Below, one piece after another: positions 23,265-31,613 of a stretch of DNA of 34,157 nucleotides (within the stretch, counting starts at the first letter, position 1; each line of letters starts with the position of its first letter). Source of the stretch: Gammaproteobacteria bacterium (GTDB lineage: Bacteria; Pseudomonadota; Gammaproteobacteria; JAUHZG01); contig JAUHZG010000006.1 of the NCBI GenBank assembly GCA_030425845.1, forward strand, positions 1 through 34,157. Reading direction: 5' to 3'. The notes below the pieces were generated by a model, which was not told the origin of the DNA, made no database searches, and worked only from the letters and a program-made list of their open reading frames with translations. Both the position numbers and the translations under genes were made by a program.

Positions 23265-24034
23265 ATGCTCAACCACTTCAAGGGATCCACGTACTGGTGA
23301 CGCGACCGCGTTTTGCTAGTGACAAACTAGCTCATGAACTAGCCAAAGTAGGCGCCACAGCGGAAGTTTTTCCTTGTATCGATTTAGAACCTACCACAGT
23401 AGATAAAGCGCGAGCGAACAACTTACTTGACGCGAGTGATGTTGTGATCGTCACGAGTGTGAATGCGCTTACTCCATTAGATAATACAGTACTGTTGCCA
23501 AGAGCGCCGCGTTATTTTGCGATAGGCGCGGCAACCTTTGACGCATTGGTGACGCGAGGCTTAGAGCCGCTCCCCTACCAAGAGCAGGCACGCTTTACTA
23601 GCGAAAGCTTACTGAGTCACCCCGAGCTGCAATCGGTTGCAGGTAAGCAAGTTGTCATTATCACAGGAGAAAATTCGCGAGCATTGTTAGCGGATGAACT
23701 TTGTCAACGAGGGGCGACGGTACAGTTACTCGAAACTTATCGTCGCGTGTGTCCTAGTGACCCGCCTGTAGCGTTGATCGCGAATTGGACGGTTGATGTT
23801 AGTGTGATCACTAGCGTGGAAACCCTGGTAAATTGCAAAGCATTATTAGGGGAGAGCGGCTGGCGGTTTTTTTGCCAGACACCATTGTGTGTCATTAGTC
23901 CTACGGTAGCCGACAAAGCGCGTGAATTAGGCTATGATCGAGAAATTATTGTTGCCGGCAATGCGAGTAATACAAAGCTCATTGCCGCCTTAGTCAGTTG
24001 GAGAGAAAACCATGAGCGAAAGCCAGCAGGGTGA
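23261..24034 (+). CDS. hemD: Uroporphyrinogen-III synthase
   Basis: 257 residues starting at GTG 23261 in a GTGA overlap with hemC. The family is poorly conserved, but IHVLVTRPRFASDKLAHEL, VIVTSVNAL, VVIITGENSRALLADELCQR and ETYRRVCP fit the two-domain HemD fold, as does the position between hemC and hemX. It closes hydroxymethylbilane with inversion of ring D. It overlaps hemX by 23 nt, consistent with tight coupling. Confidence 0.92.
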   Translation: MNAQPLQGIHVLVTRPRFASDKLAHELAKVGATAEVFPCIDLEPTTVDKARANNLLDASDVVIVTSVNALTPLDNTVLLPRAPRYFAIGAATFDALVTRGLEPLPYQEQARFTSESLLSHPELQSVAGKQVVIITGENSRALLADELCQRGATVQLLETYRRVCPSDPPVALIANWTVDVSVITSVETLVNCKALLGESGWRFFCQTPLCVISPTVADKARELGYDREIIVAGNASNTKLIAALVSWRENHERKPAG

Positions 24035-25058
24035 GCACGCACAAGCGGACAATCAGCACAAACAAAGTGCCTTAGTGTTAGGTGGGCTTGCACTTGTCGT
24101 TGCCCTTGGCGTTGGCGGTTATGTGGTTTGGCAAAGCAAGACGCTGCATCAGCGTATCAGTCATTCACAGCAAGCCATGTCTAAGAGCTTGGCGGCCGCG
24201 CAGACAAAATGGCAAACAAGCTTAAGCTTACAGCAGGCAACGATAGACAAACAAAGCGAAGCACAGGCACGCACGTCGCAAAACTTACAAGCGGTCTTGA
24301 AGCTCACTGGGCGCAGCAAAGAAGACATCACATTATTTGCGATTGCTGAACGTTTACAAACAGCAAATTTACAACTGCGCTTTACGCGGAATGTTTCGGG
24401 GGCACTGGCTTTGCTGCAAGTGTCTGACGAGCAACTTGCCGCGCTAGATGATCCTGGTTTGCAACCATTACGTCATGCTATTGCCAAAGATATTCTAGCA
24501 CTCACGGCAGTGCCGACGGTGGATGTGGCTGGTTTGCAAGCAAAGCTTATTGCTGTGAGTGATTCGCTAGCGTCGTTGTCTCTTATCAAACATCCCGCGG
24601 TGAACGGTAAAAGACTGTCACAACCAAAGGTAAACCCTACAAGCCAGTGGCGTGCAAAGTTAAATAAAGCCCTCGCTAGCCTTGAAAAAGTGGTCGTGAT
24701 AAGACATCACAAAGCCCCTCTGGCGCCACTGATGAGTGAGCAGCAAGTTGCTTTGGCGAAAGAAATGTTACAACTTCAATTACAGCAAGCACAATGGGCG
24801 GCAATCAAAGCGAATGCCTCGGTCTACCAACAAAGCTTGCAACAAGTGAGTGACGAGCTAACCAAACTCTTTGCCCAGGATAGAGGTAGTGATGCGTTGA
24901 TCAAATCGATACAAGCACTACAAAAGATAGATGTAGCACCTCATGTGCCTAATCTCAACCATACACAAAAAGTGATGAATAAACTTCTGCAGCGTGAGCT
25001 TAAAGTGAACCGAGCTCTTCCCCCATTGATGCCGGGTATTAAGCTGCCAAAAGGATAA
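24012..25058 (+). CDS. hemX: HemX-family inner-membrane protein
   Basis: 348 residues. A short polar N-terminus is followed by one membrane helix (LVLGGLALVVALGVGGYVVW, about residues 20-40) and a long, Gln-, Ala- and Leu-rich helical periplasmic part. This is the layout of proteobacterial HemX. The family is often labelled uroporphyrin-III C-methyltransferase, but it has no SAM-binding motif here, and its real function is not established. The start lies inside the hemD end and the gene is followed by hemY after 10 bp. Confidence 0.88.
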   Translation: MSESQQGEHAQADNQHKQSALVLGGLALVVALGVGGYVVWQSKTLHQRISHSQQAMSKSLAAAQTKWQTSLSLQQATIDKQSEAQARTSQNLQAVLKLTGRSKEDITLFAIAERLQTANLQLRFTRNVSGALALLQVSDEQLAALDDPGLQPLRHAIAKDILALTAVPTVDVAGLQAKLIAVSDSLASLSLIKHPAVNGKRLSQPKVNPTSQWRAKLNKALASLEKVVVIRHHKAPLAPLMSEQQVALAKEMLQLQLQQAQWAAIKANASVYQQSLQQVSDELTKLFAQDRGSDALIKSIQALQKIDVAPHVPNLNHTQKVMNKLLQRELKVNRALPPLMPGIKLPKG

Positions 25059-25068
25059 GGGTGACCTC

Positions 25069-26253
25069 ATGAAAAAGTTATTATTAGCGTGTGCCGTGTT
25101 GTTTATTGGCGCCTGGTGCGGGGTTAAGATAGCGGCCGATCCGGGGTATGTGCTGGTTTCTTATAAGCATTGGTCAGCAGAGATGCCTCTATGGTTTTTA
25201 GTGTTAGCGTGGTTTGCTGGTTATGTGGTGTTAGCGTTAGTGCGCGCCCTATGGAATGGTTCATTTGCATTGAGCGTTAGTGCTAAACACTTTTTTTCTA
25301 AGCGTTCTGATGAACGCTCACGTAACTTGACCAATAAAGGCTTTATGGCCTATGCCGAAGGGCATTGGGACAGTGCTGAGAAACTATTGCTGAAAGGGGC
25401 CAAAGAGTCTAAGCAGCCGTTGATTAACTATCTCGCTGCTGCCATGGCGGCACAAAAAACTGAAGACTATGAAAAGCGTGATAAGTTCTTGCAAAGTGCG
25501 CATCGCGTGATGCCCGAAGCGCAAGTCGCTATCTTGCTTACGCAAGCGCAGCTGCAGTTTGATGCGCATCAACTAGAGCAGGCGCTGGCCACTTTACGTC
25601 ATATTGAAGAGATTGCGCCGTCACATCCCTATGTGTTGCGCTTACTCAAAGATGTCTATGAGCAAGTAGGTGACTATGATAGCTTACTAGACTTGTTGCC
25701 ACGTCTACTCTCACAAAAAGTGGTGGCCAAAGCCGATAAAAATGATCAAGAACTCAAGATTCATCAAGCACGCTTACAAAGTGCTATTACACAAGAGCTA
25801 GGCTCTAAAGTGCACTTATGTTGGCAAGATGTGCCCCGCAGTCTGCGTAAACATGAAATCTTGGTTTCACTCTATGCCAGCTTCTTAGCGCGTAAAGGTG
25901 ACACAGAACAAGCCTGCGAGTTGATTGCGAGTGCTTTGAAGTCGAGCTGGTCGCCGAAGCTCATCAAGCTGTATGGTTCTATTCATTGTGGTGAGGTCGC
26001 GAAACAGCGCAAAGTAGCAGAAAGTTTTTTGAAGCTACATGGTGGTGAAGTCGATTTAGTGCTGTGTTTAACGCGTTTATGCATGCGTGAAAAGTTATGG
26101 GGGCAAGCCAAAGATTATTGCTTGCAAGCTATCGAACAAGGTGAAGTGTGTGAAGCATTGTATTTATACGGAGAGTTGTTAGAACAAGCCGGTGAGCCAA
26201 GCGAAGCACTACGCTATTATAAAATGGCCAGTGGGGGACAAATTGAAAATTAA
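25069..26253 (+). CDS. hemY: HemY-family TPR membrane protein
   Basis: 394 residues. Two N-terminal membrane helices (LLLACAVLFIGAWCGVKIA and WFLVLAWFAGYVVLALVRAL) precede a series of TPR-like repeats, for example KGFMAYAEGHWDSAEKLLLK and QLEQALATLRHIEEIAPSHP. This is the proteobacterial HemY family (not the oxidase of the same name in Bacillus). It probably scaffolds late haem-biosynthesis proteins at the membrane; its direct role is unproven. The lipoprotein gene starts inside its last codons. Confidence 0.92.
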   Translation: MKKLLLACAVLFIGAWCGVKIAADPGYVLVSYKHWSAEMPLWFLVLAWFAGYVVLALVRALWNGSFALSVSAKHFFSKRSDERSRNLTNKGFMAYAEGHWDSAEKLLLKGAKESKQPLINYLAAAMAAQKTEDYEKRDKFLQSAHRVMPEAQVAILLTQAQLQFDAHQLEQALATLRHIEEIAPSHPYVLRLLKDVYEQVGDYDSLLDLLPRLLSQKVVAKADKNDQELKIHQARLQSAITQELGSKVHLCWQDVPRSLRKHEILVSLYASFLARKGDTEQACELIASALKSSWSPKLIKLYGSIHCGEVAKQRKVAESFLKLHGGEVDLVLCLTRLCMREKLWGQAKDYCLQAIEQGEVCEALYLYGELLEQAGEPSEALRYYKMASGGQIEN

Positions 26254-26605
26254 AACAGGATTAATTGCTTTGATGGTAATGGGGCTAGGACTTAGTGTCG
26301 TGGGATGTAAGCGGGAAAATGCCGTCCTTAAAATCTCCCCGGGTGCTTTTGTCTCGATGGTCAACAAAAGTCAATACAAACCCATGGCAAAGTCGTGCGC
26401 CGATTATTACATCAAAAAAGAGCGGATTAAGGTGACCCGCTTATCGATGGTGTGCGCAGAGCTCACTCGAGAGATGCAAGCGATGGCCGAGAAGCAAGGC
26501 CTAGTGCCTCAAGGAACCAAGCTTGAAAGTTATCGTCAGCCCGAAGTATGGCGTCGTTGGAAACGTTTATCGAAGAAGCCTAGTGACTCCAGCTTGGGTA
26601 AGTAG
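26243..26605 (+). CDS. Small lipoprotein at the end of the hem operon
   Basis: 120 residues if translated from TTG 26243, which has GGGGGA 4-5 nt upstream; this start puts the signal peptide directly at the N-terminus. A frame from 26192 would add a non-signal-like extension. The lipobox is SVVGC with the lipidated Cys at residue 22. The mature part is small, basic and contains two further Cys (SCADYY and VCAEL), perhaps a disulfide. I recognise no family. It overlaps hemY by 11 nt, so it is probably co-expressed and sits in the periplasm. Confidence 0.65.
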   Translation: MKIKTGLIALMVMGLGLSVVGCKRENAVLKISPGAFVSMVNKSQYKPMAKSCADYYIKKERIKVTRLSMVCAELTREMQAMAEKQGLVPQGTKLESYRQPEVWRRWKRLSKKPSDSSLGK

Positions 26606-26621
26606 TCGCTATAGGGTCCAC

Positions 26622-26662
26622 TTAAAAAAAACCGAACTAAAGTTGCCCTTAGCTCGGTTTCG
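26622..26662 (-). terminator. Rho-independent terminator of fis (probably bidirectional)
   Basis: AAACCGAACTAA (26629-26640) and TTAGCTCGGTTT (26649-26660) pair at 11 of 12 positions with an 8-nt loop. On the minus strand the stem is followed by eight T, serving fis. It also lies just after the stop of the convergent lipoprotein gene. Confidence 0.8.
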
Positions 26663-26687
26663 TCGGTCAAAACCGTAGAATTATTGA

Positions 26688-26999
26688 TTATTCTACACGT
26701 TCAATCCCGTACTGCTTTAATTTTTTGCGCAGAGTACCACGGCTAATGCCAAGGATAATCGCCGCTTTGCTTTGGTTACCTTTGGTGTAGCTCATTACCG
26801 CTTCGAGAAGGGGTGGTTCAATTTCAGATATCACCATTTCGTAAACGTTAGTAACAGGTTGGTCGCCTAATTGAGAAAAGTAATTTCTCATGGCTTGCTC
26901 AACGTGATCACGCAATGCACGACCTTCAGTCGGCTGGTGATGTTGCACTGGTGCTTCGTGGTGGTGAATTGCAGTTGGGTTTTCAACTAATATTGACAT
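26688..26999 (-). CDS. fis: DNA-binding protein Fis
   Basis: 103 residues. The C-terminal half holds the Fis helix-turn-helix: EPPLLEAVMSYTKGNQSKAA then IILGISRGTLRKKLKQYGI. The N-terminal half is His-rich (AIHHHEAPVQHHQ), unlike E. coli Fis. Fis is a nucleoid protein and global regulator; in Legionella, Fis paralogues also control virulence genes. It lies 238 bp downstream of prmA on the same strand; dusB, which usually precedes fis, is missing. A hairpin in that gap may be regulatory. Confidence 0.93.
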   Translation of the reverse strand: MSILVENPTAIHHHEAPVQHHQPTEGRALRDHVEQAMRNYFSQLGDQPVTNVYEMVISEIEPPLLEAVMSYTKGNQSKAAIILGISRGTLRKKLKQYGIERVE

Positions 27000-27052
27000 A
27001 ATCGACCTCTCTTCCTTTTTATGCGGCGACGCCGCGTTGTTTCAACGACATC

Positions 27053-27073
27053 CTTATCATTTATCCTGATAAG
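27053..27073 (-). promoter_or_regulatory. Inverted repeat upstream of fis
   Basis: CTTATCA-n7-TGATAAG lies about 54 bp before the fis start, in a 238-bp gap with no gene. It may be an operator or a leader hairpin for fis. The rest of 27074-27237 is AT-rich; I find no promoter that I trust in it. Confidence 0.3.
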
Positions 27074-27237
27074 CATGCCTGCTTCCTAGCAAAGTTTGTC
27101 AGCTTGTCACACAAACTGTGTTATAAATTGACAACCTGAGAGCAATCTTACCTAATGGGTTCTGATTGCTCAAGTGAAAATTTGTTTTTTTTTTCCGCAA
27201 CCTTAAATGGTAGGAATGATCGGTCGTAACTTATTGT

Positions 27238-28125
27238 TTAGTCGATTTTTTTGCCAACTAAGAGGCACCATTGGTCTTGAATAACCGTCTGAATCCATTG
27301 GATTTTATCTGGGTATGCACTTTTTATGACCATCTCTTGCTCGGTAAGTAACCCTGATAAAACTAAGTAACCGCCACTAGCAGTGAGCGACGTTAGCAGG
27401 TTTGCTAGTGAAATCAGTGGGTTAGCTAGGATGTTAGCCACCACAAGTCCTGACTGGACCGTCGTTTGGAAGTTTTCAGGAAGGCAGACTTCAAGGCGCT
27501 CAGGGGCAATATTGTTTTTTGCCGCGTTCTCTTTTGTGGCCAGTAACGCTTGAGGATCATAATCGATAGCGATGGCTTTTTCTGCGCCCAGTAAAAGCGC
27601 GGCTATAGCTAAAATCCCTGAGCCGCATCCGTAATCAATGATAGAGGCGTTGTTCTCTACGTGTTCGGCAAGCCAAGCTAAACACATCGCCGTTGTTGGG
27701 TGGGTTCCGGTGCCAAAGGCGAGTCCTGGATCGAGCTGCATGATAACGCTTGCGTCATCGGGGGCCTGACAGTGGCTGGGGACGACCCATAACTTATCTG
27801 CAAAGCAAAGTGGTTTGGCATCGGCCAGGCAGCGCCTTTCCCAGTCTTCATCGGGAATAAACTGCCAGGCAAGATAGGCTATCTGATCGGCCGCAAATTG
27901 TGTGGTGAGATTTTTTTCTATCGCAGCAGTGTCACAGTCTTCTTCAAAAAGCGCTGTGACAGCAGTGTGTGACCACACAGGGCTGCTGCCAAGCTTAGGT
28001 TCTAAGATGGGCTCATCCGCATCATCACACAAAGTGATGGCCAAGGCGCCCAACATGTCACACCAAGCTTCGAGTGCTTCGACATATTCACGTGTGGTAT
28101 GTAAGGTTAGCTGTTGCCAGGCCAC
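27238..28125 (-). CDS. prmA: Ribosomal protein L11 methyltransferase
   Basis: 295 residues. DPGLAFGTGTHPTTAMCLAW and SIIDYGCGSGILAIAALLLG are hallmark motifs, followed by VVANILANPL with the catalytic loop. PrmA trimethylates amino groups on ribosomal protein L11 in the cytoplasm. The GTG start follows the accC stop directly (TAAGTG), so translation is probably coupled. The N-terminal ~110 residues match the L11-binding domain only in layout. Confidence 0.95.
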   Translation of the reverse strand: MAWQQLTLHTTREYVEALEAWCDMLGALAITLCDDADEPILEPKLGSSPVWSHTAVTALFEEDCDTAAIEKNLTTQFAADQIAYLAWQFIPDEDWERRCLADAKPLCFADKLWVVPSHCQAPDDASVIMQLDPGLAFGTGTHPTTAMCLAWLAEHVENNASIIDYGCGSGILAIAALLLGAEKAIAIDYDPQALLATKENAAKNNIAPERLEVCLPENFQTTVQSGLVVANILANPLISLANLLTSLTASGGYLVLSGLLTEQEMVIKSAYPDKIQWIQTVIQDQWCLLVGKKID

Positions 28126-29469
28126 TTAGTCCATTCCCAGTTTTTTTTCTAGATAATGGATATTGGTGCCACCTTGCCTGAAGTTCGGATCGCGTACCAA
28201 GTCATGGTGTAGAGGAATAGACGTTTTAATGCCGTCGATGACGATTTCATCGAGTGCATTATGCAGTCGCTCAATTGCTTCTTCTCGGGAGTTACCATAA
28301 GCAATTAGCTTACCAATCATCGAGTCATAATTAGGCGGCACTTGGTAACTGGAATAGATGTGCGAATCCACTCGTACACCCGGGCCACCTGGCGCATGAT
28401 AATAAGAAATCAAACCAGGGTTTGGCATAAAGGTATAAGGATCTTCGGCGTTGATCCTGCACTCAATTGCATGACCTTTGAGAGTGATATCCTCTTGGCT
28501 ATAAGAGAGGGGTTCACCGGACGCAATACGAATTTGCTCTTTAATCAAATCTACCCCTGTGACTAACTCTGTCACAGGGTGCTCAACCTGAATGCGCGTA
28601 TTCATTTCAATGAAATAAAAGCGCCCATCTTCATATAAGAATTCGAAGGTTCCTGCACCTCGATAATTAATACGTTCACAAGCTGCGACACAAGTAGCCC
28701 CGATTTCATCACGTGCCGCTTGACTGATACCCGGCGCCGGGGCTTCTTCTAAGACTTTTTGGTGACGACGTTGCATGGAGCAGTCACGCTCACCTAAGTG
28801 AATGGCTTTACCTTTACCGTCGCCTAAGACTTGGATCTCAATGTGGCGGGGGTGTTCTAAGAATTTTTCCATGTAGACCATGTCATTGGCAAAGGCGGCT
28901 TTGGCTTCTTGGCGTGTTAGGTTGATCGAGCTGATAAGGTTGGCTTCGCTATGAACGACGCGCATACCACGACCACCGCCACCACCGGCTGCTTTAATAA
29001 TAATGGGGTAGCCGATTTCGCGTGCAAGCGAGAGATTCGTCGCATCGTTATCGCCTAAGGGGCCATCCGAACCGGGTACGCAAGGAACACCGGCGTCTTT
29101 CATCGCTTTGATCGCGCTGACTTTATCCCCCATGATGCGGATAGTTTCGGCGCTGGGGCCAATGAAGGTAAAGCCGCTTTGTTCAACGCGTTCTGCAAAG
29201 TCAGCATTCTCGGCTAAAAATCCATAGCCAGGGTGTATCGCTGTCGCGTCACTGACTTCCGCCGCACTGATCACGGCGGGGATATTAAGATAACTCTCTA
29301 GTGGACTCGCGGGCCCAATACATACAGACTCGTCGGCCAAGCGCACATGCAGTAAATCTCTATCCACACTTGAATGTACGGCGACGGTTTTGATCCCAAG
29401 CTCTTTACACGCGCGTAAGATGCGCAGAGCAATCTCGCCGCGATTTGCAATGACGATTTTTCCAATCAT
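28126..29469 (-). CDS. accC: Acetyl-CoA carboxylase, biotin carboxylase subunit
   Basis: 447 residues, the usual length. [20 protein letters not shown] begins the protein, [16 protein letters not shown] is the ATP-grasp glycine loop, and [16 protein letters not shown] carries catalytic residues. AccC carboxylates the biotin on AccB using ATP and bicarbonate, the first step of fatty-acid synthesis. It is 16 bp downstream of accB and immediately before prmA. Confidence 0.97.
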   Translation of the reverse strand: MIGKIVIANRGEIALRILRACKELGIKTVAVHSSVDRDLLHVRLADESVCIGPASPLESYLNIPAVISAAEVSDATAIHPGYGFLAENADFAERVEQSGFTFIGPSAETIRIMGDKVSAIKAMKDAGVPCVPGSDGPLGDNDATNLSLAREIGYPIIIKAAGGGGGRGMRVVHSEANLISSINLTRQEAKAAFANDMVYMEKFLEHPRHIEIQVLGDGKGKAIHLGERDCSMQRRHQKVLEEAPAPGISQAARDEIGATCVAACERINYRGAGTFEFLYEDGRFYFIEMNTRIQVEHPVTELVTGVDLIKEQIRIASGEPLSYSQEDITLKGHAIECRINAEDPYTFMPNPGLISYYHAPGGPGVRVDSHIYSSYQVPPNYDSMIGKLIAYGNSREEAIERLHNALDEIVIDGIKTSIPLHHDLVRDPNFRQGGTNIHYLEKKLGMD

Positions 29470-29485
29470 GGTAGCTACCTTTTAA

Positions 29486-29944
29486 TTATTCGATGATAAA
29501 TAATGTTTGATCGTATTCGACAGGTTGTCCGTTATCGACAAGTCGTGCCACGATGGTACCAGACTTATCTGCTTCGATAGGGTTGAACATTTTCATGGCT
29601 TCAATGATACAAAGCGTATCACCCGCATTTACGGTTTGACCGACTTCAACAAACGGGGGTTTATCAGGGGTAGGTGAAATGTACATGGTGCCTACCATGG
29701 GAGAGTTGACTTCGTGACCTAGCGGTTGCTTCGGTGTCTCAACGGGTGCTGTATCTGCTGCGGGCGCGAGGGGGGCGACAGGCATCGCCGGAACCTGTAC
29801 TGCATTTTGCATCGGTGCACTAGCCATGACACTTTGACCCGTACGGCTAATGCGAACAGATTCTTCGCCTTTTTTGATTTCGATTTCGTGTACATTTGAG
29901 CTTTCGAGTAAATCGATAAGCTTTTTGACTTTTCTTAGGTCCAT
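29486..29944 (-). CDS. accB: Acetyl-CoA carboxylase, biotin carboxyl carrier protein
   Basis: 152 residues. The N-terminal [20 protein letters not shown], a Pro/Ala-rich linker, and the C-terminal biotinyl domain with [12 protein letters not shown] make up a normal AccB. Lys118 is the biotin site; Phe follows MKM where many family members have Met or Leu. It is the carrier that moves carboxyl groups from AccC to the carboxyltransferase AccAD. Its start overlaps the aroQ end by 10 nt. Confidence 0.96.
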   Translation of the reverse strand: MDLRKVKKLIDLLESSNVHEIEIKKGEESVRISRTGQSVMASAPMQNAVQVPAMPVAPLAPAADTAPVETPKQPLGHEVNSPMVGTMYISPTPDKPPFVEVGQTVNAGDTLCIIEAMKMFNPIEADKSGTIVARLVDNGQPVEYDQTLFIIE

Positions 29945-30387
29945 AACGTGTCTAACCCTTGTGTTAAATAATGATGAGCTGCTTGTAAAGCTAAGTGATA
30001 GCTACAAGCTCCAAAACCACAAATAGTCCCAACAGCAATGTCTCGCAAAGTCGATTCATGGCGAAAGGCTTCACGGGCATAGATGTTGGTGATGTGACAT
30101 TCGATGAATGGGATGTTACGTGCCAAAAGAGCATCGCGAAGCGCGATACTGGTGTGGGTCAACGCGGCAGGATTGAATACGATAAAGTCGGCTTTGCACT
30201 GCTGTAGGGTGTCGATAAGTTCGTGCTCGGCGTTGGATTGGAAATGGTTAAGTTCATGGCCTAACTCGCTGGCGGATTTTTTGCAGGCGTTAACGATGGA
30301 CTCCAAGGTTTGGTGCCCATAGGTTTTGGTTTCTCTACTTCCTAAGAGATTAAGGTTGGGTCCATTAAGTAGTAAAATGTTGGCCAT
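29935..30387 (-). CDS. aroQ: Type II 3-dehydroquinate dehydratase
   Basis: 150 residues from ATG 30387, the usual family length; a GTG at 30465 would add 26 unrelated residues. [20 protein letters not shown] holds the active-site loop with its Tyr, [11 protein letters not shown] and [16 protein letters not shown] bind substrate, and ECHITN carries the catalytic His. It dehydrates 3-dehydroquinate in the shikimate pathway. The aroQ-accB-accC order is a common gammaproteobacterial operon. The upstream 30388-30508 shows no clear promoter. Confidence 0.96.
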   Translation of the reverse strand: MANILLLNGPNLNLLGSRETKTYGHQTLESIVNACKKSASELGHELNHFQSNAEHELIDTLQQCKADFIVFNPAALTHTSIALRDALLARNIPFIECHITNIYAREAFRHESTLRDIAVGTICGFGACSYHLALQAAHHYLTQGLDTLWT

Positions 30388-30508
30388 AATTGCCGCCAAA
30401 GGTTGATTGTTTCCTAGTGTGCCAGAGCCAGGGTAACTTGTCCAGTTAACCGAAGATATACGCACTTTTACCGAATTTAGCCGAAGTTAACTCGGTTTTG
30501 ATTGTTAT

Positions 30509-31570
30509 TTAAACAGATTCTTGACTGGAGGCACTCACTCCCATACTTGGCGCTCTAGGGGCACTGCCAGAAATCCCTGCCTCTTGGGAGGCCGGTTTGG
30601 CTTCATCCTCGAAGAGGACGCCAGCCGCTCCCATCAGTGCGAGTAGGCTATCGAGGAAAAACAGTGGCGAGGGAGAAGCTCTAACCCCCTGAAAATCATC
30701 ACTTTTCTCAAATGCTCCACTGAGTAAGCATTCCACGTAGTTGGTTGCGATTTGTAACGCAATGAGGATGGCTAGCTTGAGACGACGTGGTGAGGTGCTG
30801 TCGGCTGAGCGAGAAAGCAATGATGTTGTGACTGTTGCATCTGTGGAGGGCAGAGGTGGGACTGATACTCCGTCGCTATCAAGTGAACTTGGGCTGGGCT
30901 CTCTCGTTGCCAAGCAAGTACCGACAGTCAGTAGCAGGGTAAGTGCTGGGATAAGATGCTTGAGTGTACTGGCGTTATCGGTAGTGAAACCGGGAGAAAA
31001 GCCATTGGCAAACACATAGAGTAAGGTAAACATGAAGCCACCGGTTTGACCGCCGCGCATGACGAAGGTAAGCCAAGTTTGCACTACAGGGGGTCTACTC
31101 TTTTGCAAAATAAGTTGTGTGTCTGATTTATCTGTATTGCGCCAATTACTTTCGATGTGTAAATTGGTGAAGTCGAGAATACAAGTTAGTACGAACTGTA
31201 TTGCGCCTAAAAAAGTGAGATTAGCGTAGAGTACTTTTGCTGTCTCGGATTTTTTAAAATTAGTATCCGCGAGCGCGCAGTACAACAGTAAGTGAATGAA
31301 TACCCCTGAAAAATCCAACAAGCGTAGGAAGAAGTAATGGCTAATGCTCGCGAGTTGGTGGCGTGGCGTGCTCGCTTGGGAGTTTGTCAGACGTGTCAAG
31401 TTTCGCGCAAGAAGATAGCCCGCAGTTAAGCTAAGCGTGATCGTATAATCGTACGCGTTTTCTAGCTCAAAGTTACCAAGATAAAACAAAAAACCAGTCA
31501 CACCACCCATGCAAAAGCGGATGTACTGTAAATCAATAAGTTGTTGTTTTAGTGTGGCTTTGTATGACAT
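30509..31570 (-). CDS. Orphan multi-pass membrane protein, candidate Dot/Icm effector
   Basis: 353 residues with about eight membrane helices, for example YTITLSLTAGYLLARNL, GVFIHLLLYCALAD and ALTLLLTVGTCLAT. A Ser/Thr/Pro-rich loop (about residues 228-262) lies between helices six and seven, and the C-terminal ~35 residues are polar, small and partly acidic (EDEAKPASQEAG to ASSQESV), similar in kind to Dot/Icm export signals. I recognise no family. The ATG has no Shine-Dalgarno and lies 7 nt after the -10 box, so the mRNA may be leaderless. Its PmrA-type promoter is shared with two other orphan genes. It lies 43 bp after uup on the same strand. Confidence 0.7.
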   Translation of the reverse strand: MSYKATLKQQLIDLQYIRFCMGGVTGFLFYLGNFELENAYDYTITLSLTAGYLLARNLTRLTNSQASTPRHQLASISHYFFLRLLDFSGVFIHLLLYCALADTNFKKSETAKVLYANLTFLGAIQFVLTCILDFTNLHIESNWRNTDKSDTQLILQKSRPPVVQTWLTFVMRGGQTGGFMFTLLYVFANGFSPGFTTDNASTLKHLIPALTLLLTVGTCLATREPSPSSLDSDGVSVPPLPSTDATVTTSLLSRSADSTSPRRLKLAILIALQIATNYVECLLSGAFEKSDDFQGVRASPSPLFFLDSLLALMGAAGVLFEDEAKPASQEAGISGSAPRAPSMGVSASSQESV

Positions 31571-31577
31571 GCGTTGC

Positions 31578-31610
31578 AGTATACAGCTTGATTCTTAAGG
31601 GGAGATTAAC
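31578..31610 (-). promoter_or_regulatory. PmrA-box-like promoter of the 353-residue membrane protein gene
   Basis: On the minus strand: GTTAAT (31610-31605), 5 bp, CTTAAG (31599-31594), 10 bp, TATACT (31583-31578). One half-site has a single mismatch to YTTAAK and the other is perfect. The expected transcription start falls on or next to the ATG at 31570. Confidence 0.65.
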
Positions 31611-31613
31611 AGG

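Noticed and set aside
26192-26605. Longer form of the hem-operon lipoprotein
   Set aside because: The extra residues are polar, overlap hemY by 62 nt and would bury the signal peptide; the TTG at 26243 has a better ribosome site.
27023-27035. GCGGCGACGCCGC palindrome upstream of fis
   Set aside because: A perfect palindrome with a single-base centre cannot form an RNA hairpin of full length and is short enough to arise by chance.
30470-30499. ACCGAATT / AACTCGGT hairpin followed by TTTT
   Set aside because: The T-run is on the plus strand where no gene ends; on the minus strand there is no U-tract, so I do not call a terminator.
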